Shown here piece by piece: positions 55,333-64,000 of a DNA stretch of 64,000 bases. Position numbers and translations under genes: made by a program. Position 1 is the stretch's first letter. Each line of letters begins with the position of its first letter. Source of the stretch: Comamonadaceae bacterium UBA4962. GTDB lineage: Bacteria; Pseudomonadota; Gammaproteobacteria; Burkholderiales; Burkholderiaceae_C. The notes beneath the pieces are model-generated. The model did not search any database. It was not told the origin of the DNA and was given only the letters and a program-made list of their open reading frames with translations. Location: assembly GCA_002397315.1 (NCBI GenBank), contig DHAE01000007.1, positions 210,875 through 274,874 on the forward strand, in the 5' to 3' direction.

Positions 55333-58323
55333 TCAGCCGCCAGGGGCATCGGCGTTGCCACCGCCTTGCGGCGCGGCGCGGCGGATGCGGCGCTTTCCGG
55401 TGCCGCCCCAGCGCGGGTCGTCCTCCGCAGGGATGGCGAGCGGATTGCGGAGCGGTTCGGCCAGAGGGGCCAGCAGGGCGTCGAGGTCGGCGGGGGTGAA
55501 TTTCGGCATGCCGTCGGCATCGTGGCCCAGCACGCCGTCCGCCAGGGCCTGCTTGCGGGCCTGCAGCTCCAGCATGCGCTCCTCGATGCTGCCATCCACG
55601 ACGAGGTGGTGGATGAACACCGGCTTGTGCTGCCCGATGCGGTGCGCGCGGGCGGTGGCCTGCTCCATCACGGCCGGGTTCCACCACGGGTCGAGGTGGA
55701 TGACAGTGTCGGCGGCCGTGAGGTTGAGGCCCGTGCCCCCGGCCTTGAGGCTGGCCAGCAGGATGGGCGCCGAACCTGCGGCCTCCGGTTGCTGGAAGCG
55801 CCGCACCACGGTGCCCCGCTGCCGGGGCGGGGTGGCGCCGGTGAGGGCCAGCCAGGGCAGGCGAAGCGCATCCAGCCGCGCCGCTACCAGATCCAGCATG
55901 CGCGTGAACTGCGAGAACACCAGCACGCGCCGGCCCTCCGACACCAGCGCGGGCAGCAGTTCGGCCAGGCGGTCGAGTTTGGCGCTTTCCAGGCCGGGCG
56001 TGGCCGGCAAGCCCTGGACGAGCCGGGGATCGCAGCACACCTGCCGGAGCTTGAGCAGCGCGTCCAGGATAGTGATGAGCGCGCCCTCGAATCCCTGACG
56101 CTCCAGGGCGCGGCGCACCTGCTGATCGGCGCTGGTGCGCACGGCCTCGTAGAGTTCGCGCTGGCGGCCCTGCAGCACGACGTGTTCCACGATGGTGGTG
56201 CGCGGCGGCAGTTCGGGCGCCACGTCGTCCTTGCGGCGCCGCAGGATGAACGGGCGCACCCGCAGGGCGAGCAGTTGCGCGCGCAGCGTTTCGCCGTTCT
56301 CTTCGATCGGCTTGCGCCAGCGCTGGGAGAAGCTGCGCGCATCCCCCAGAAAGCCCGGCATCAGGAAATCGAAATGTGCCCAGAGTTCGCCCAGGTGGTT
56401 CTCCAGCGGCGTGCCGGTGAGGCACAGCAGATGGTCCGCGCGCAATCGCCTCAACACGCGGGCACTCCGGCTTCCGGCGTTCTTGGCCATCTGTGCCTCG
56501 TCGAGGATGAGCAGGTGCCACGGCTGCGCAGCCAGGGCGTCGGCATCGCGCCAGAGCAGCGGGTAGGTGGTCAGCACGAGGTCGTGCTCCGCCGCGCGCG
56601 CGAAATCCCTTGCCCGGTCCGGGCCCTGCAGCGCCAGCACCCGCAGGTCCGGCGCCATGCGCGCGGCTTCCGCCTGCCAGTTGAAGAGCAGCGAGGTCGG
56701 CACCACCACGAGCGCGGGCCGCGCCAGCCGGCCGGCCTCCTTCTCTGCCAGCACGTGGGCCAGGGCCTGCGCGGTCTTGCCCAGGCCCATGTCGTCCGCG
56801 AGGATGCCGCCGAGCCCCTGGGCCCGCAGGTACTGCAGCCAGGCCAGCCCGTCGAGTTGGTAAGGGCGCAGCGTGATGGCGAGGCCTTGCGGCGCCGCTA
56901 CCGGCTGCGGCGTGCCGGCGTCGCGCAGGCGCCGGGCGAGCTGGGCCAGTCCCGCGTCGCCCCGCAGTTGCCAGCCCAGGTCCTGCCCGGTGTGGGCCTG
57001 GCGCCGTGCCACGCGGCCGCTCTGGTCGAGCGCGGCGCGCAGGGCGTCGATGCGGTGCGCCTCCCAGGCCCCGAGCCGCAGCGGTTCGCCCGCGCGTCGC
57101 TGGTGCAGGGCCGGATCGGTGAGCAGATCCACCATGGCGCCCACGACGGCCTTGAGCGGTGCCGCGGGCGCGTCGATGCGGCGACCGCCGGGCGCGCGCA
57201 ACGGGATGGTGGCGTGGTCGTCGATGGCGGCGAGGGCGCGCGCGTCCAGCCAGCGCGGATCGCGGCGCAGCAGGTCGGCCACCATGGGGGCGAGGTCGAG
57301 GGTTTCGCCGTCGATCTCCACGCCCAGGCTCAGCAGCCACGCGCCCTCGCGCTCGGGCAACCGCAGCTTCTGCACGGAGCGCGATCGGCGGGCCAGCGGT
57401 CCGGCCTCACGACCCAGTGCCTCGCCGGTGGCGGCGTCGAGCACGATGCGCCAGCCCTGCACGGGCACGCTTTCGTGGGCGAAGCCGGGCGCCACCACCA
57501 CGGACCAGCCGGCGGCCTGCAGGCGCGGTACCGTGTCGGCCCAGAAGTCGCCGAAGGCCGCTTCCTGCGGCAACGTCCACCACGGCCCGGACGGAGCCGC
57601 TGGAGCATCCGGGGCCTGGCCTGCCGAGTGCGTGGCAGGCAATGTCGGAACATCGGACATGGCCAGGGCCGTGCCGATCAGGCCGGCCCCGTCGCCAGGG
57701 GTACGCCATTGCAGGCGGTCGGCGGGCACGGGCACCAGTCCGGTATCGCGCAGCAGGTCGATCGCATCGGCCTCGGCACGGATGTCACGGTGCAGCCAGC
57801 CATCCGCCATGCCCGGTGTGGCGACGCGTGCCGGGGCGCGCGAATTCAGCACGCTGGTGGGGGCCGGGGCGCTCCAGAGGGTGCCGTCGTCCAGGCGGTA
57901 GGTCCAGTCCACCTGCGCGAGCGTCACCTGCCCGCCGCGCGGGCCGATGCTGCCGTGCGCACGCATGCCCAGCAGGCCGTCTCCGCGGCCCAGCGTGCGC
58001 AGGGTCAGGCGGGGGCGGAAGGCGCCCGGCGCAGCGGCATGGTCAGCCGGCGATGCGTCAGCGAGGGGCGCATCGCCGAGGCTCGGGGCGGGGAGCACCG
58101 GCTCCGATGGCGCGATGGAGACCGTGGCTTGTGGAACACGGCCATCGCGCAGCAGGGCCAATGCCCGCTGGGCCTCGTCGGCGGTCAGGGGAGGCAGGCC
58201 GTCCATTGGAACGCGCGCACCCTGCGTGCGCAGGGCCTCCACCCAAGCGCGCACCGCCGCATCATCCGGCAGTGGGGCCGCCGTGGGGGGATTGGGCGCC
58301 GAGGGGCTGCGCGATCGGGGCAT
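55333..58323 (-). CDS. SNF2/RapA-family DEAD-like helicase
   Basis: 996 residues from ATG 58323 (58332 is equally possible). The C-terminal half is an SNF2 ATPase: ADDMGLGKTAQ (motif I, about 508-520), VVVPTSLLFNW, DEAQ (motif II, about 608), LTGTPLENHLGELW (motif III), then the second RecA lobe with VFSQFTRMLD, SLKAGGTGLNLTAADTVIHLDPWWNP and ATARAHRIGQ. The first 480 residues are a helicase-associated region with no domain I can name. SNF2 proteins translocate on duplex DNA to remodel protein-DNA complexes. Operon with the EVE gene. Confidence 0.92.
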   Translation of the reverse strand: MPRSRSPSAPNPPTAAPLPDDAAVRAWVEALRTQGARVPMDGLPPLTADEAQRALALLRDGRVPQATVSIAPSEPVLPAPSLGDAPLADASPADHAAAPGAFRPRLTLRTLGRGDGLLGMRAHGSIGPRGGQVTLAQVDWTYRLDDGTLWSAPAPTSVLNSRAPARVATPGMADGWLHRDIRAEADAIDLLRDTGLVPVPADRLQWRTPGDGAGLIGTALAMSDVPTLPATHSAGQAPDAPAAPSGPWWTLPQEAAFGDFWADTVPRLQAAGWSVVVAPGFAHESVPVQGWRIVLDAATGEALGREAGPLARRSRSVQKLRLPEREGAWLLSLGVEIDGETLDLAPMVADLLRRDPRWLDARALAAIDDHATIPLRAPGGRRIDAPAAPLKAVVGAMVDLLTDPALHQRRAGEPLRLGAWEAHRIDALRAALDQSGRVARRQAHTGQDLGWQLRGDAGLAQLARRLRDAGTPQPVAAPQGLAITLRPYQLDGLAWLQYLRAQGLGGILADDMGLGKTAQALAHVLAEKEAGRLARPALVVVPTSLLFNWQAEAARMAPDLRVLALQGPDRARDFARAAEHDLVLTTYPLLWRDADALAAQPWHLLILDEAQMAKNAGSRSARVLRRLRADHLLCLTGTPLENHLGELWAHFDFLMPGFLGDARSFSQRWRKPIEENGETLRAQLLALRVRPFILRRRKDDVAPELPPRTTIVEHVVLQGRQRELYEAVRTSADQQVRRALERQGFEGALITILDALLKLRQVCCDPRLVQGLPATPGLESAKLDRLAELLPALVSEGRRVLVFSQFTRMLDLVAARLDALRLPWLALTGATPPRQRGTVVRRFQQPEAAGSAPILLASLKAGGTGLNLTAADTVIHLDPWWNPAVMEQATARAHRIGQHKPVFIHHLVVDGSIEERMLELQARKQALADGVLGHDADGMPKFTPADLDALLAPLAEPLRNPLAIPAEDDPRWGGTGKRRIRRAAPQGGGNADAPGG

Positions 58324-58448
58324 GGCGGGCATTGTGCCCCGGGCGCGGCAGCGGCGCCGCTCCCGTGCTCGCAGGCCTGCGGGGCTTCGGGTGAGGAGCA
58401 CTTCTGCCGAGAGCCCGGGCACGGGTGATGCCAGCGGCCCAGCCGTTG

Positions 58449-59036
58449 TCAGGCAGGTCGCTCCCGGCCCTTTCCGGGCACGGGCAACAGCAGGTTCGCG
58501 CTCTTCGCAACCTGCACGCAATCGCGCAGGTGCATTTCTCCCAGGTAACGCAGCGTCGCGTACCCGAGTGCGGCAGACGCAGCCTGGCCGGCCAGGGGCA
58601 CGAACTTGGCGGCCTGCTGGGCGGTGAGGCGCACGCCCACGATGCGCAGCGCGCGCATGACGAGTTCGCGGGTGATGAGCCGGCCGATGAGCGCCGAGCC
58701 CACCAGGCCGACGGCCTTCTGCACCTGCTCGCGCTTGTGGGGTGTGAGCCGGTCGAGCTGGGCGGGCGTGAGCCCGAACTCCGCATTGATCTGCGGAATG
58801 AGCCGGGTCAGCAACGCCGCGTCCACCGCCCAGTCGAGCCCGGGCACGGGCAGCACGCCTGCGCCTGCCGCCATCAGCGCGCGGCGGTGCAGCAGCTTGC
58901 GGGCGCGCGCTACCGCCGCTTCCAGCGCCGGGTCGCCCTTGGCCAGGGTACGGGCATCGGGGGGGACGCCATGGTCGGACCCGGTGTGCGGCGTATCCGG
59001 ACCGTTGGGAGGGTTTTTTCTGGAGAAGAGAGCCAT
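58449..59036 (-). CDS. EcsC-like hypothetical protein
   Basis: 195 residues. Hydrophobic but not clearly membrane-spanning stretches: ALMAAGAGVLPVPGLDWAVDAALLTRLI (about 53-80) and the AVGLVGSALIGRLITRELVMRALRI region (about 107-131), then FVPLAGQAASAALGYATLRYLG. The VPGLDWAVD turn resembles EcsC/DUF697-type proteins. Function unknown. Neighbours are an SNF2 helicase downstream and a GlsB-type gene upstream on the same strand, separated by 44 bp, so possibly an operon with the latter. Confidence 0.7.
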   Translation of the reverse strand: MALFSRKNPPNGPDTPHTGSDHGVPPDARTLAKGDPALEAAVARARKLLHRRALMAAGAGVLPVPGLDWAVDAALLTRLIPQINAEFGLTPAQLDRLTPHKREQVQKAVGLVGSALIGRLITRELVMRALRIVGVRLTAQQAAKFVPLAGQAASAALGYATLRYLGEMHLRDCVQVAKSANLLLPVPGKGRERPA

Positions 59037-59079
59037 GGCGATGAGGATGCCTGCCTGCGCGATTGCAGTGGAGCGCGCC

Positions 59080-59334
59080 TCAGCGGGCCTTGCTGCGGAT
59101 CAGGCCGTAAATGACCAGCAGCACGATGGCGCCGACGATGGATGCGATCCAGCCCGCCGCTTCGCCTTGCTGGTACCAGCCCATCGCCACGCCGACATAG
59201 GTGGCGAGGAACGAGCCGGCGATGCCGAGCAGCGCGGTCATGATCCAGCCGAGCTTGTCGTCGCCGGGTTTGAGCGCACGGGCGAGAAGACCGACGACGA
59301 GGCCGACCAGCAGGGTTCCGATGAGAGAGAACAT
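59080..59334 (-). CDS. GlsB/YeaQ/YmgE-family stress membrane protein
   Basis: 84 residues from ATG 59334 (MFSLIGTLLVG). Three transmembrane helices (about 2-20, 28-48, 58-78) with glycine-rich turns (GLLARALKPGDDKLG) match the transglycosylase-associated/GlsB family. Such proteins are induced by envelope or osmotic stress; mechanism unknown. Likely co-transcribed with the EcsC-like gene downstream. Confidence 0.9.
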   Translation of the reverse strand: MFSLIGTLLVGLVVGLLARALKPGDDKLGWIMTALLGIAGSFLATYVGVAMGWYQQGEAAGWIASIVGAIVLLVIYGLIRSKAR

Positions 59335-59618
59335 GGTGTTGCCGCTTTCCGGTAGATAGGTGAGGTGCAATGGATAAGTCGAAAGGTCTGCCGGCGGGCG
59401 CCATCCGTCTGCCGTCCGCCGGATGAGGGCAATCTAACCGCCGTGCAGGTATGGCCGTGTCGGACAAGGTGCACAGGCAGGATGCGGCGCCGTCGTGGTG
59501 GCATGGAGGCATGGCCCGGCCATTGTGGGAACGTTCCGACGGGGCGTCGGGTGGACTTCCGGCGATGGCGGCGTGCACCACGGCTTATCGTTGCTCCAAC
59601 AGCGATCCCCACGAAAGG

Positions 59619-60035
59619 ATGGATGCAAGGATGTGCGATGACACCCTTCCCGCGATTGGCGCGCGACGGGCCCGAATCGTGCTGACGGCAAGCCTGTTCT
59701 GCCTGGCTCCTCTGGCATGGTCGGCGCCGACGGGCGACGATGCGGCGGCCCTTGCGAAAGGTGCGCAACCCGACGCGACCGCAGAGCAGCGCTACCAATC
59801 GGCTGTTCGGGAGGCGGGTGGTGCACTCAAGGCGTCGTTGGCGGAGTGCCAGGGGTTGTCCGAAGGCGCGAGACGCGAGGGATGCAGGAACGAGGCGCGC
59901 AAGCGCCACCAGGAAGACATGTCGGAAGCGCGTGCCCTCATGCACCCACCGGGCACGCGGCACCCCGCGGGGCCCTCGGGGCCGAACAAGGAGGTGGAGA
60001 CGCGGATCGTAGGGAAGCCGCAACCGGGCTCCTGA
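59619..60035 (+). CDS. Secreted hypothetical protein
   Basis: 138 residues from ATG 59619 (ATG 59631 is equally possible; GAAAGG lies just upstream). A signal peptide (about residues 14-32, ending AWSAP) is followed by a helical, charged mature part with two cysteines (AECQGLSEGARREGC) and a basic end. Small Cys-pair exported helical proteins like this are common in betaproteobacteria and have no known role. Convergent with the NlpC/P60 gene, with a hairpin terminator between. Confidence 0.7.
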   Translation: MDARMCDDTLPAIGARRARIVLTASLFCLAPLAWSAPTGDDAAALAKGAQPDATAEQRYQSAVREAGGALKASLAECQGLSEGARREGCRNEARKRHQEDMSEARALMHPPGTRHPAGPSGPNKEVETRIVGKPQPGS

Positions 60036-60044
60036 AAAGCACAA

Positions 60045-60062
60045 CGCCCGCGAAAGCGGGCG
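60045..60062. terminator. Hairpin terminator between convergent genes
   Basis: CGCCCGC-GAAA-GCGGGCG, a 7-bp stem with a stable GAAA tetraloop. On the minus strand it is followed by TTGTGCTTTT; on the plus strand there is no U-run. Probably ends the NlpC/P60 transcript and perhaps the opposite one. Confidence 0.65.
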
Positions 60063-60094
60063 TCGGATGGCACGGAACAGGGAGCAGGCGGCGG

Positions 60095-60691
60095 TCAGTT
60101 GATCGGATTCTGGGCCGATGCCTTGGGCAGCATGCTGGTGGATTCCTCTTCGCTGAGGACGCGCCGTGCACCGTTGAAGCGGCGCTGCCAGTACGAGGCG
60201 CTCATGTCCTCGACACGGACTTCGGCGCCGGTACGCGGCGCATGGATGAATTTGCCTTCGCCGAGGTAGAGGCCCACGTGGCTGTAGGCGCGGCGCATGG
60301 TGTTGAAGAAGACGAGATCGCCGGGCTGGAGATCCTTCTTGTCGATCTTCTCCGTGGCTTCTGCCTGTTCGTTGGCACGGCGGGGGAGGGCGAGGCCGAC
60401 GGTCTGGCCATAGATCGCGCGGATGAACCCGCTGCAATCGAAGCCGCTGTCGGCCGTGTTGCCACCACGGCGGTACGGAACGCCGAGGAACCCCATCGCG
60501 GTGGAGATCAGTTCGCCGGTACGGTCCTGAACGGAAGCCCGCACCTCGCGCAGCTGATTGAGCACCTGATGCCGATCGATCAGGAACCGATCGAGGTCAT
60601 CCGTGGCCGAGGCGGCTGCATTGTTGTGGGGGGCGGCCTGGGCGGTGGCGCCGGCACAAACCAGTAACAAAAGGCAAATCCAACGTGACAT
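60095..60691 (-). CDS. NlpC/P60-family endopeptidase
   Basis: 198 residues from ATG 60691. Sec signal peptide (1-20), short helical linker, then NlpC/P60 domain with catalytic Cys86 (FDCSGF), His138 (SHVGLYLG) and His150 (HAP). LQPGDLVFF is the typical strand before the active-site His. It should cut the D-Glu-diaminopimelate bond (or crosslinks) in peptidoglycan in the periplasm. Divergent from the sugar dehydrogenase gene across an AT-rich 188-bp region. Confidence 0.92.
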   Translation of the reverse strand: MSRWICLLLLVCAGATAQAAPHNNAAASATDDLDRFLIDRHQVLNQLREVRASVQDRTGELISTAMGFLGVPYRRGGNTADSGFDCSGFIRAIYGQTVGLALPRRANEQAEATEKIDKKDLQPGDLVFFNTMRRAYSHVGLYLGEGKFIHAPRTGAEVRVEDMSASYWQRRFNGARRVLSEEESTSMLPKASAQNPIN

Positions 60692-60879
60692 GGGTCGCGA
60701 GAGTACCACGACCTCTGGTTGATCAAAATGCAAAAAATGTTGCCACAGGTCAGCTCTTCATGGGTTTAGCCTATCGGACAGGTCCTACACGCGGGTTGCT
60801 TCATCCCCGCGCACCATTGAAGGACGGCGTCTTCAGAAATTGTAAGGCGATCATCAAAATCCGGAGAAGAGTGCATTTA

Positions 60880-62046
60880 ATGGATACATGCAAGAAGTTG
60901 GCTGCTGTTGCTTTAATGATGGCCATGGCCGGGTTGCCCGTTTGGGCACAGCCTGCAAGCCCGCCATCCGTGGCTCCCGTGGCAGGCACCACACCCGTTA
61001 CGGTTGAACACATTGCGGAAGGGCTCTCGAACCCCTGGGGTGTGGCTTTCCTTCCGAATGGCAGTTTCCTCATCACGGAACGGCCGGGCCGCATGCGCGT
61101 AGTTTCTGCCGACGGGCGCCTGGGGCCGCCGCTGCCGGGCCTGCCGCGGATCGATGCGGGAGGCCAGGGCGGCTTGCTGGATGTGATCACCGACGCGCAA
61201 TTCGAGCGCAACCGGCGCATTTTCTTCTGCTTCTCCGAGCCGGGAGACGGCAAGGGCGGCGCCAACGGAACTGCGCTGGCGAGCGCCGTGCTGCCCCTAG
61301 GCGAAAAGAGCCTGGAATCGGTGCGGGTGATCTTCCGCCAGCAACCCAAAGTGGCGAGCCGGCTGCATTTCGGCTGCCGCATCGCCCAGGCGGGCGATGG
61401 ATCGCTCTTCCTGACCCTCGGCGAGCGGTTTGAGCGCAAGGACGATGCCCAGAAGACCGACAACCACCTCGGCAAGGTCGTGCACGTGCAGCCCGACGGC
61501 ACACCGGGGCCCGGAAACCCCTTCGCCGGCGGGAAAGGCGGCCTGCCCGAGATCTGGAGCTGGGGCCACCGCAATGCGCAGGGCGCGACCATCGGGCCCG
61601 ACGGACGGCTCTGGATGCACGAGCACGGCCCGCAGGGTGGCGACGAGATCAACGTGCCGCAGGCGGGCCGCAACTACGGCTGGCCAGTGGTCACCTTCGG
61701 CGAGAACTACGGCGGCGGCAAGATCGGCGACGGCCTGACGCAGAAACCCGGCATGGAACCGCCGCTGCACTATTGGGTGCCCTCGATCGCGCCCTCGGGG
61801 ATGGCGTTCCTGACCAGCGACCGCTATGGCGCGGCCTGGAAGGGCAGCCTGTTCATCGGCTCGCTGAAATTCGCGCGGCTGCACCGCCTGGAACTGAAAG
61901 ACGACAAGGTGGTGCGGGACGAAACCCTGCTGTCCGACCTGGGCCAGCGCATCCGCGACGTACGCCAGGGCCCCGACGGATGGATCTACCTGCTCACCGA
62001 CAGCCCGCAGGGCCAACTGCTGCGTGTGCGCCCCGCCAAGCCCTGA
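60880..62046 (+). CDS. PQQ-dependent soluble sugar dehydrogenase (YliI/Asd-like)
   Basis: 388 residues from ATG 60880, with CCGGAGAAG upstream. Signal peptide (1-23, ending VWAQ). The six-bladed beta-propeller family signature opens with VEHIAEGLSNPWGVAFLPNG and continues with ITERPGRMRVV, GGLLDV, WSWGHRNAQG, HEHGPQGGDEIN and GRNYGWPVV, typical of aldose sugar dehydrogenases. They oxidise aldoses in the periplasm using PQQ. No pqq genes are in the window, so cofactor supply is unknown. Confidence 0.93.
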   Translation: MDTCKKLAAVALMMAMAGLPVWAQPASPPSVAPVAGTTPVTVEHIAEGLSNPWGVAFLPNGSFLITERPGRMRVVSADGRLGPPLPGLPRIDAGGQGGLLDVITDAQFERNRRIFFCFSEPGDGKGGANGTALASAVLPLGEKSLESVRVIFRQQPKVASRLHFGCRIAQAGDGSLFLTLGERFERKDDAQKTDNHLGKVVHVQPDGTPGPGNPFAGGKGGLPEIWSWGHRNAQGATIGPDGRLWMHEHGPQGGDEINVPQAGRNYGWPVVTFGENYGGGKIGDGLTQKPGMEPPLHYWVPSIAPSGMAFLTSDRYGAAWKGSLFIGSLKFARLHRLELKDDKVVRDETLLSDLGQRIRDVRQGPDGWIYLLTDSPQGQLLRVRPAKP

Positions 62047-62340
62047 ACCGCTCGGCAGCCTACCCGCCAAGGTGGCCATCACAGGCCTGGGATCGGCCTG
62101 ACCTGGCACAGCAGAGCGCTGAACAGGCGAGGAGCGCCGGGTGGCCCCTGCAGCGAAATCAAGGAGGAGGCGAAGCCGGGGGACATTCGCGGAAGGGGCC
62201 AGCCGGCGCTCCTCGCCCGGGCACACTTCCCGCACACACAATCCCGCCGGCCCTGGGAAACCCAACGCGCCGCCCAGACGCACCCCCCGGTATTGCGACA
62301 ATGCAGCATTCCCCCTCGTTTGATGGACCCCCTTCGCACC

Positions 62341-62952
62341 ATGCTGCTCGACGCCCTTGAATCCCAACTCGTCCTGGTGGACTACCAGGAACGCCTGATG
62401 CCCGCCATCGCCGACGGCCCCGCCGTGCTCGCCAACGCGCGCCGGCTCGCCCAGGCCGCCCGTGCCCTCGACGTCCCCGTATGGGGCACAGAACAGAACC
62501 CCTCGCGCCTCGGCCCCAACGATCCCGCCCTGCGCGCCCTCTGCCGCAAAACCCTCGCCAAAATGCACTTCAGCGCCGCGGAAGAAGGCCTCGGCGAATG
62601 GCTGCGCCCGCCCGCGCGGCCGCAACAGGGCGGCAACGCCCGCAGCCTGCCGCGCCACCTCCAGAAACCCGCGGCCCAGCAGCCCGCCGACCTGCGCGGC
62701 AGCATCGTCCTCGCCGGCTGCGAAGCCCACGTCTGCCTGCTGCAGACCGCGCTGGACCTCCTGGAAGACGAATTCGACGTGTGGGTCGTGACCGACGCAT
62801 GCGGCTCGCGCACCGAGCGGAACCGCGATGCCGCGTTCGACCGCCTCGCCGGCGCGGGGGCCGAACTGGTGACGACGGAGATGGTGGTGTTCGAATGGCT
62901 GCGCGGCTGCGAACACCCGGCCTTCAAGGAAATGCTGGCACTGGTGAAGTAG
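62341..62952 (+). CDS. Isochorismatase-family cysteine hydrolase
   Basis: 203 residues from ATG 62341; an in-frame ATG at 62323 would add six residues. Catalytic triad: Asp14 (LVDYQ), Lys74 (KTLAKMHF) and Cys127 (LAGCEAHVC). Residues about 90-118 form a low-complexity insert (Arg/Gln/Pro-rich) not usual in the fold. Closest in type to YcaC/nicotinamidase-like hydrolases with unknown substrates. Transcribed toward prpE, 75 bp downstream. Confidence 0.88.
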   Translation: MLLDALESQLVLVDYQERLMPAIADGPAVLANARRLAQAARALDVPVWGTEQNPSRLGPNDPALRALCRKTLAKMHFSAAEEGLGEWLRPPARPQQGGNARSLPRHLQKPAAQQPADLRGSIVLAGCEAHVCLLQTALDLLEDEFDVWVVTDACGSRTERNRDAAFDRLAGAGAELVTTEMVVFEWLRGCEHPAFKEMLALVK

Positions 62953-63027
62953 CGCACCTGGGCGTCAGGCTGCCGCAAGCGCATGGTGGATGATGGAGTC
63001 CATACAAGAACCATCAGGAGACCTGCC

Positions 63028-64000
63028 ATGGCCCCGGACGCCGCATCCGCCGCATATCCCGACTTCCACCGGCGCTCGCTCGCCGAGCGCGATGCTTTCT
63101 GGGCCGAGCAGGCCCGCCTCGTCGACTGGCACACGCCGCCGCAGCGCATCTGCAACTACGACCGGCCGCCCTTCGCCCGCTGGTTCGAGGGCGGCACCAC
63201 CAACCTCTGCCACAACGCCATCGACCGGCACCTGCCGGGACGTGCGCAGCAGACGGCGCTGATCGCGGTCTCGTCCGAAACCGATACGGAGCGCAGCTAC
63301 ACCTTCGCCGAACTGCATGCCGAGGTGCAGCGCATGGCGGCCACCCTGCGCACGCTGGGCGTGGAGCGCGGCGACCGCGTGCTGATCTACATGCCGATGG
63401 TGGCCGAAGCGGCCTTCGCCATGCTGGCGTGCGCGCGCATCGGCGCACTGCATTCGGTGGTCTTCGGCGGATTCGCGTCCGGCGCGCTCGCCTCGCGCAT
63501 CGACGACGCCGAACCCGTGGCCATCGTGAGCGCCGACGCGGGCTCGCGCGGCGGCAAGGTGGTGCCGTACAAGCCGCTGCTGGACGAGGCACTGCGCCTC
63601 GCGCGCCACCGGCCCCGCGCGGTGCTGCTGGTGGACCGGGGCCTCGCGCCCATGGATTGGCAGGACGGCCGCGACCACGACTGGGCCGCACTCCGCGCCC
63701 GGCACCTGGACGCGCAGGTCGACTGCGAGTGGCTGGAATCCACGCACCCGAGCTACACGCTCTACACCAGCGGCACCACCGGGCGTCCCAAGGGCGTGCA
63801 GCGCGACACCGGCGGCTACGCCGTGGCGCTCGCGGCGAGCATGCGCCACATCTTCGGCGTGGGGGCGGGCAGCGGCGTGTTCTTCGCCACGAGCGACATC
63901 GGCTGGGTCGTGGGGCACAGCTACATCGTCTACGGTCCCCTGATCGCCGGCATGGCGACGGTGATGTACGAAGGGCTGCCGATCCGCCCGGATGCGGGCG
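63028..64000 (+). CDS. prpE: Propionate-CoA ligase (partial, 3' end outside window)
   Basis: First 324 codons of an acyl-CoA synthetase; CAGGAG precedes ATG 63028. ANL-family features seen: RWFEGGTTNLCHNAIDRH, IGALHSVVFGGFASGALASRID, TLYTSGTTGRPKGV (the AMP-binding P-loop). The wording fits PrpE-type propionyl-CoA synthetases rather than Acs. It activates propionate with ATP and CoA, giving the substrate of the PccAB-mutase route at 38-47 kb. Confidence 0.9.
   Translation, partial: MAPDAASAAYPDFHRRSLAERDAFWAEQARLVDWHTPPQRICNYDRPPFARWFEGGTTNLCHNAIDRHLPGRAQQTALIAVSSETDTERSYTFAELHAEVQRMAATLRTLGVERGDRVLIYMPMVAEAAFAMLACARIGALHSVVFGGFASGALASRIDDAEPVAIVSADAGSRGGKVVPYKPLLDEALRLARHRPRAVLLVDRGLAPMDWQDGRDHDWAALRARHLDAQVDCEWLESTHPSYTLYTSGTTGRPKGVQRDTGGYAVALAASMRHIFGVGAGSGVFFATSDIGWVVGHSYIVYGPLIAGMATVMYEGLPIRPDAG

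Noticed and set aside
54799..58428. 1209-codon plus-strand frame opposite the EVE and SNF2 genes
   Set aside because: No motif, skewed composition; the minus strand has two recognisable genes.

Overview
The window is high-GC DNA with dense coding on both strands. It looks like the chromosome of a Comamonadaceae betaproteobacterium, most likely an Acidovorax/Paracidovorax-type organism. That assignment is inference from gene content (a Bug/TctC binding protein, phaC-phaA-phaB, a B12-dependent propionate module, the dapC-dapD-pilU-dapE order) and from codon bias; no rRNA or marker gene is present to settle it. I found no tRNA, rRNA, insertion sequence, prophage or CRISPR array. The sequence reads as core or near-core chromosome with a few unusual accessory genes.

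Layout. 1-8.4 kb: a Tat-secreted PhoX-type phosphatase (cut by the window edge), a TctC-type binding protein, an RlmI-like methyltransferase, a lipoprotein, a class A penicillin-binding protein with a long low-complexity tail, and a PheC-like periplasmic protein. 8.4-13.2 kb: a leucine-rich-repeat/Ser-Thr kinase fusion, a Nudix hydrolase, a divergent FAH hydrolase/zeta-GST isomerase pair, PgeF, and a small membrane protein whose gene overlaps pgeF antisense. 13.3-17.1 kb: the polyhydroxybutyrate operon phaC-phaA-phaB, ended by a strong bidirectional terminator. 17.2-25.4 kb (minus strand): dapC-dapD-pilU-dapE-prmB, an ABC-F protein and a possible 24-residue micro-ORF. 25.5-30.6 kb: a chemoreceptor with a C-terminal Cache domain, an orphan RnfB, an intracellular PHB depolymerase and a RelA/SpoT-type alarmone synthetase. 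30.8-37 kb: two membrane cyclic-di-GMP enzymes flanking dusA.

37.2-49.5 kb is a propionyl-CoA/methylmalonyl-CoA module. A GntR/FCD regulator is divergent from methylmalonyl-CoA mutase, a GNAT acetyltransferase, MeaB, PccB, a NYN-domain putative RNase, PccA (biotinylated), a DUF218 membrane protein, a probable methylmalonyl-CoA epimerase and an Asp/Glu-racemase-like protein. Biotin synthase follows, and a propionate-CoA ligase starts at 63 kb. Together these can activate propionate, carboxylate it and isomerise it to succinyl-CoA, and bioB supplies the cofactor PccA needs.

49.5-64 kb: LigD, an orphan 192-residue protein, a possible small RNA region, a binding protein with no signal peptide, a secreted protein with no good start codon, an EVE-domain protein next to an SNF2 helicase, an EcsC-like protein, a GlsB/YeaQ-type membrane protein, an NlpC/P60 hydrolase, a PQQ-type sugar dehydrogenase, an isochorismatase-like hydrolase and the start of prpE.

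The best candidates for new biology are the LRR-kinase fusion, the alarmone synthetase with an uncharacterised C-terminal half, the NYN nuclease inside the carboxylase operon, the SNF2-EVE pair, and the micro-ORF/small-RNA signals. I did not find an unmistakably new multi-gene system.
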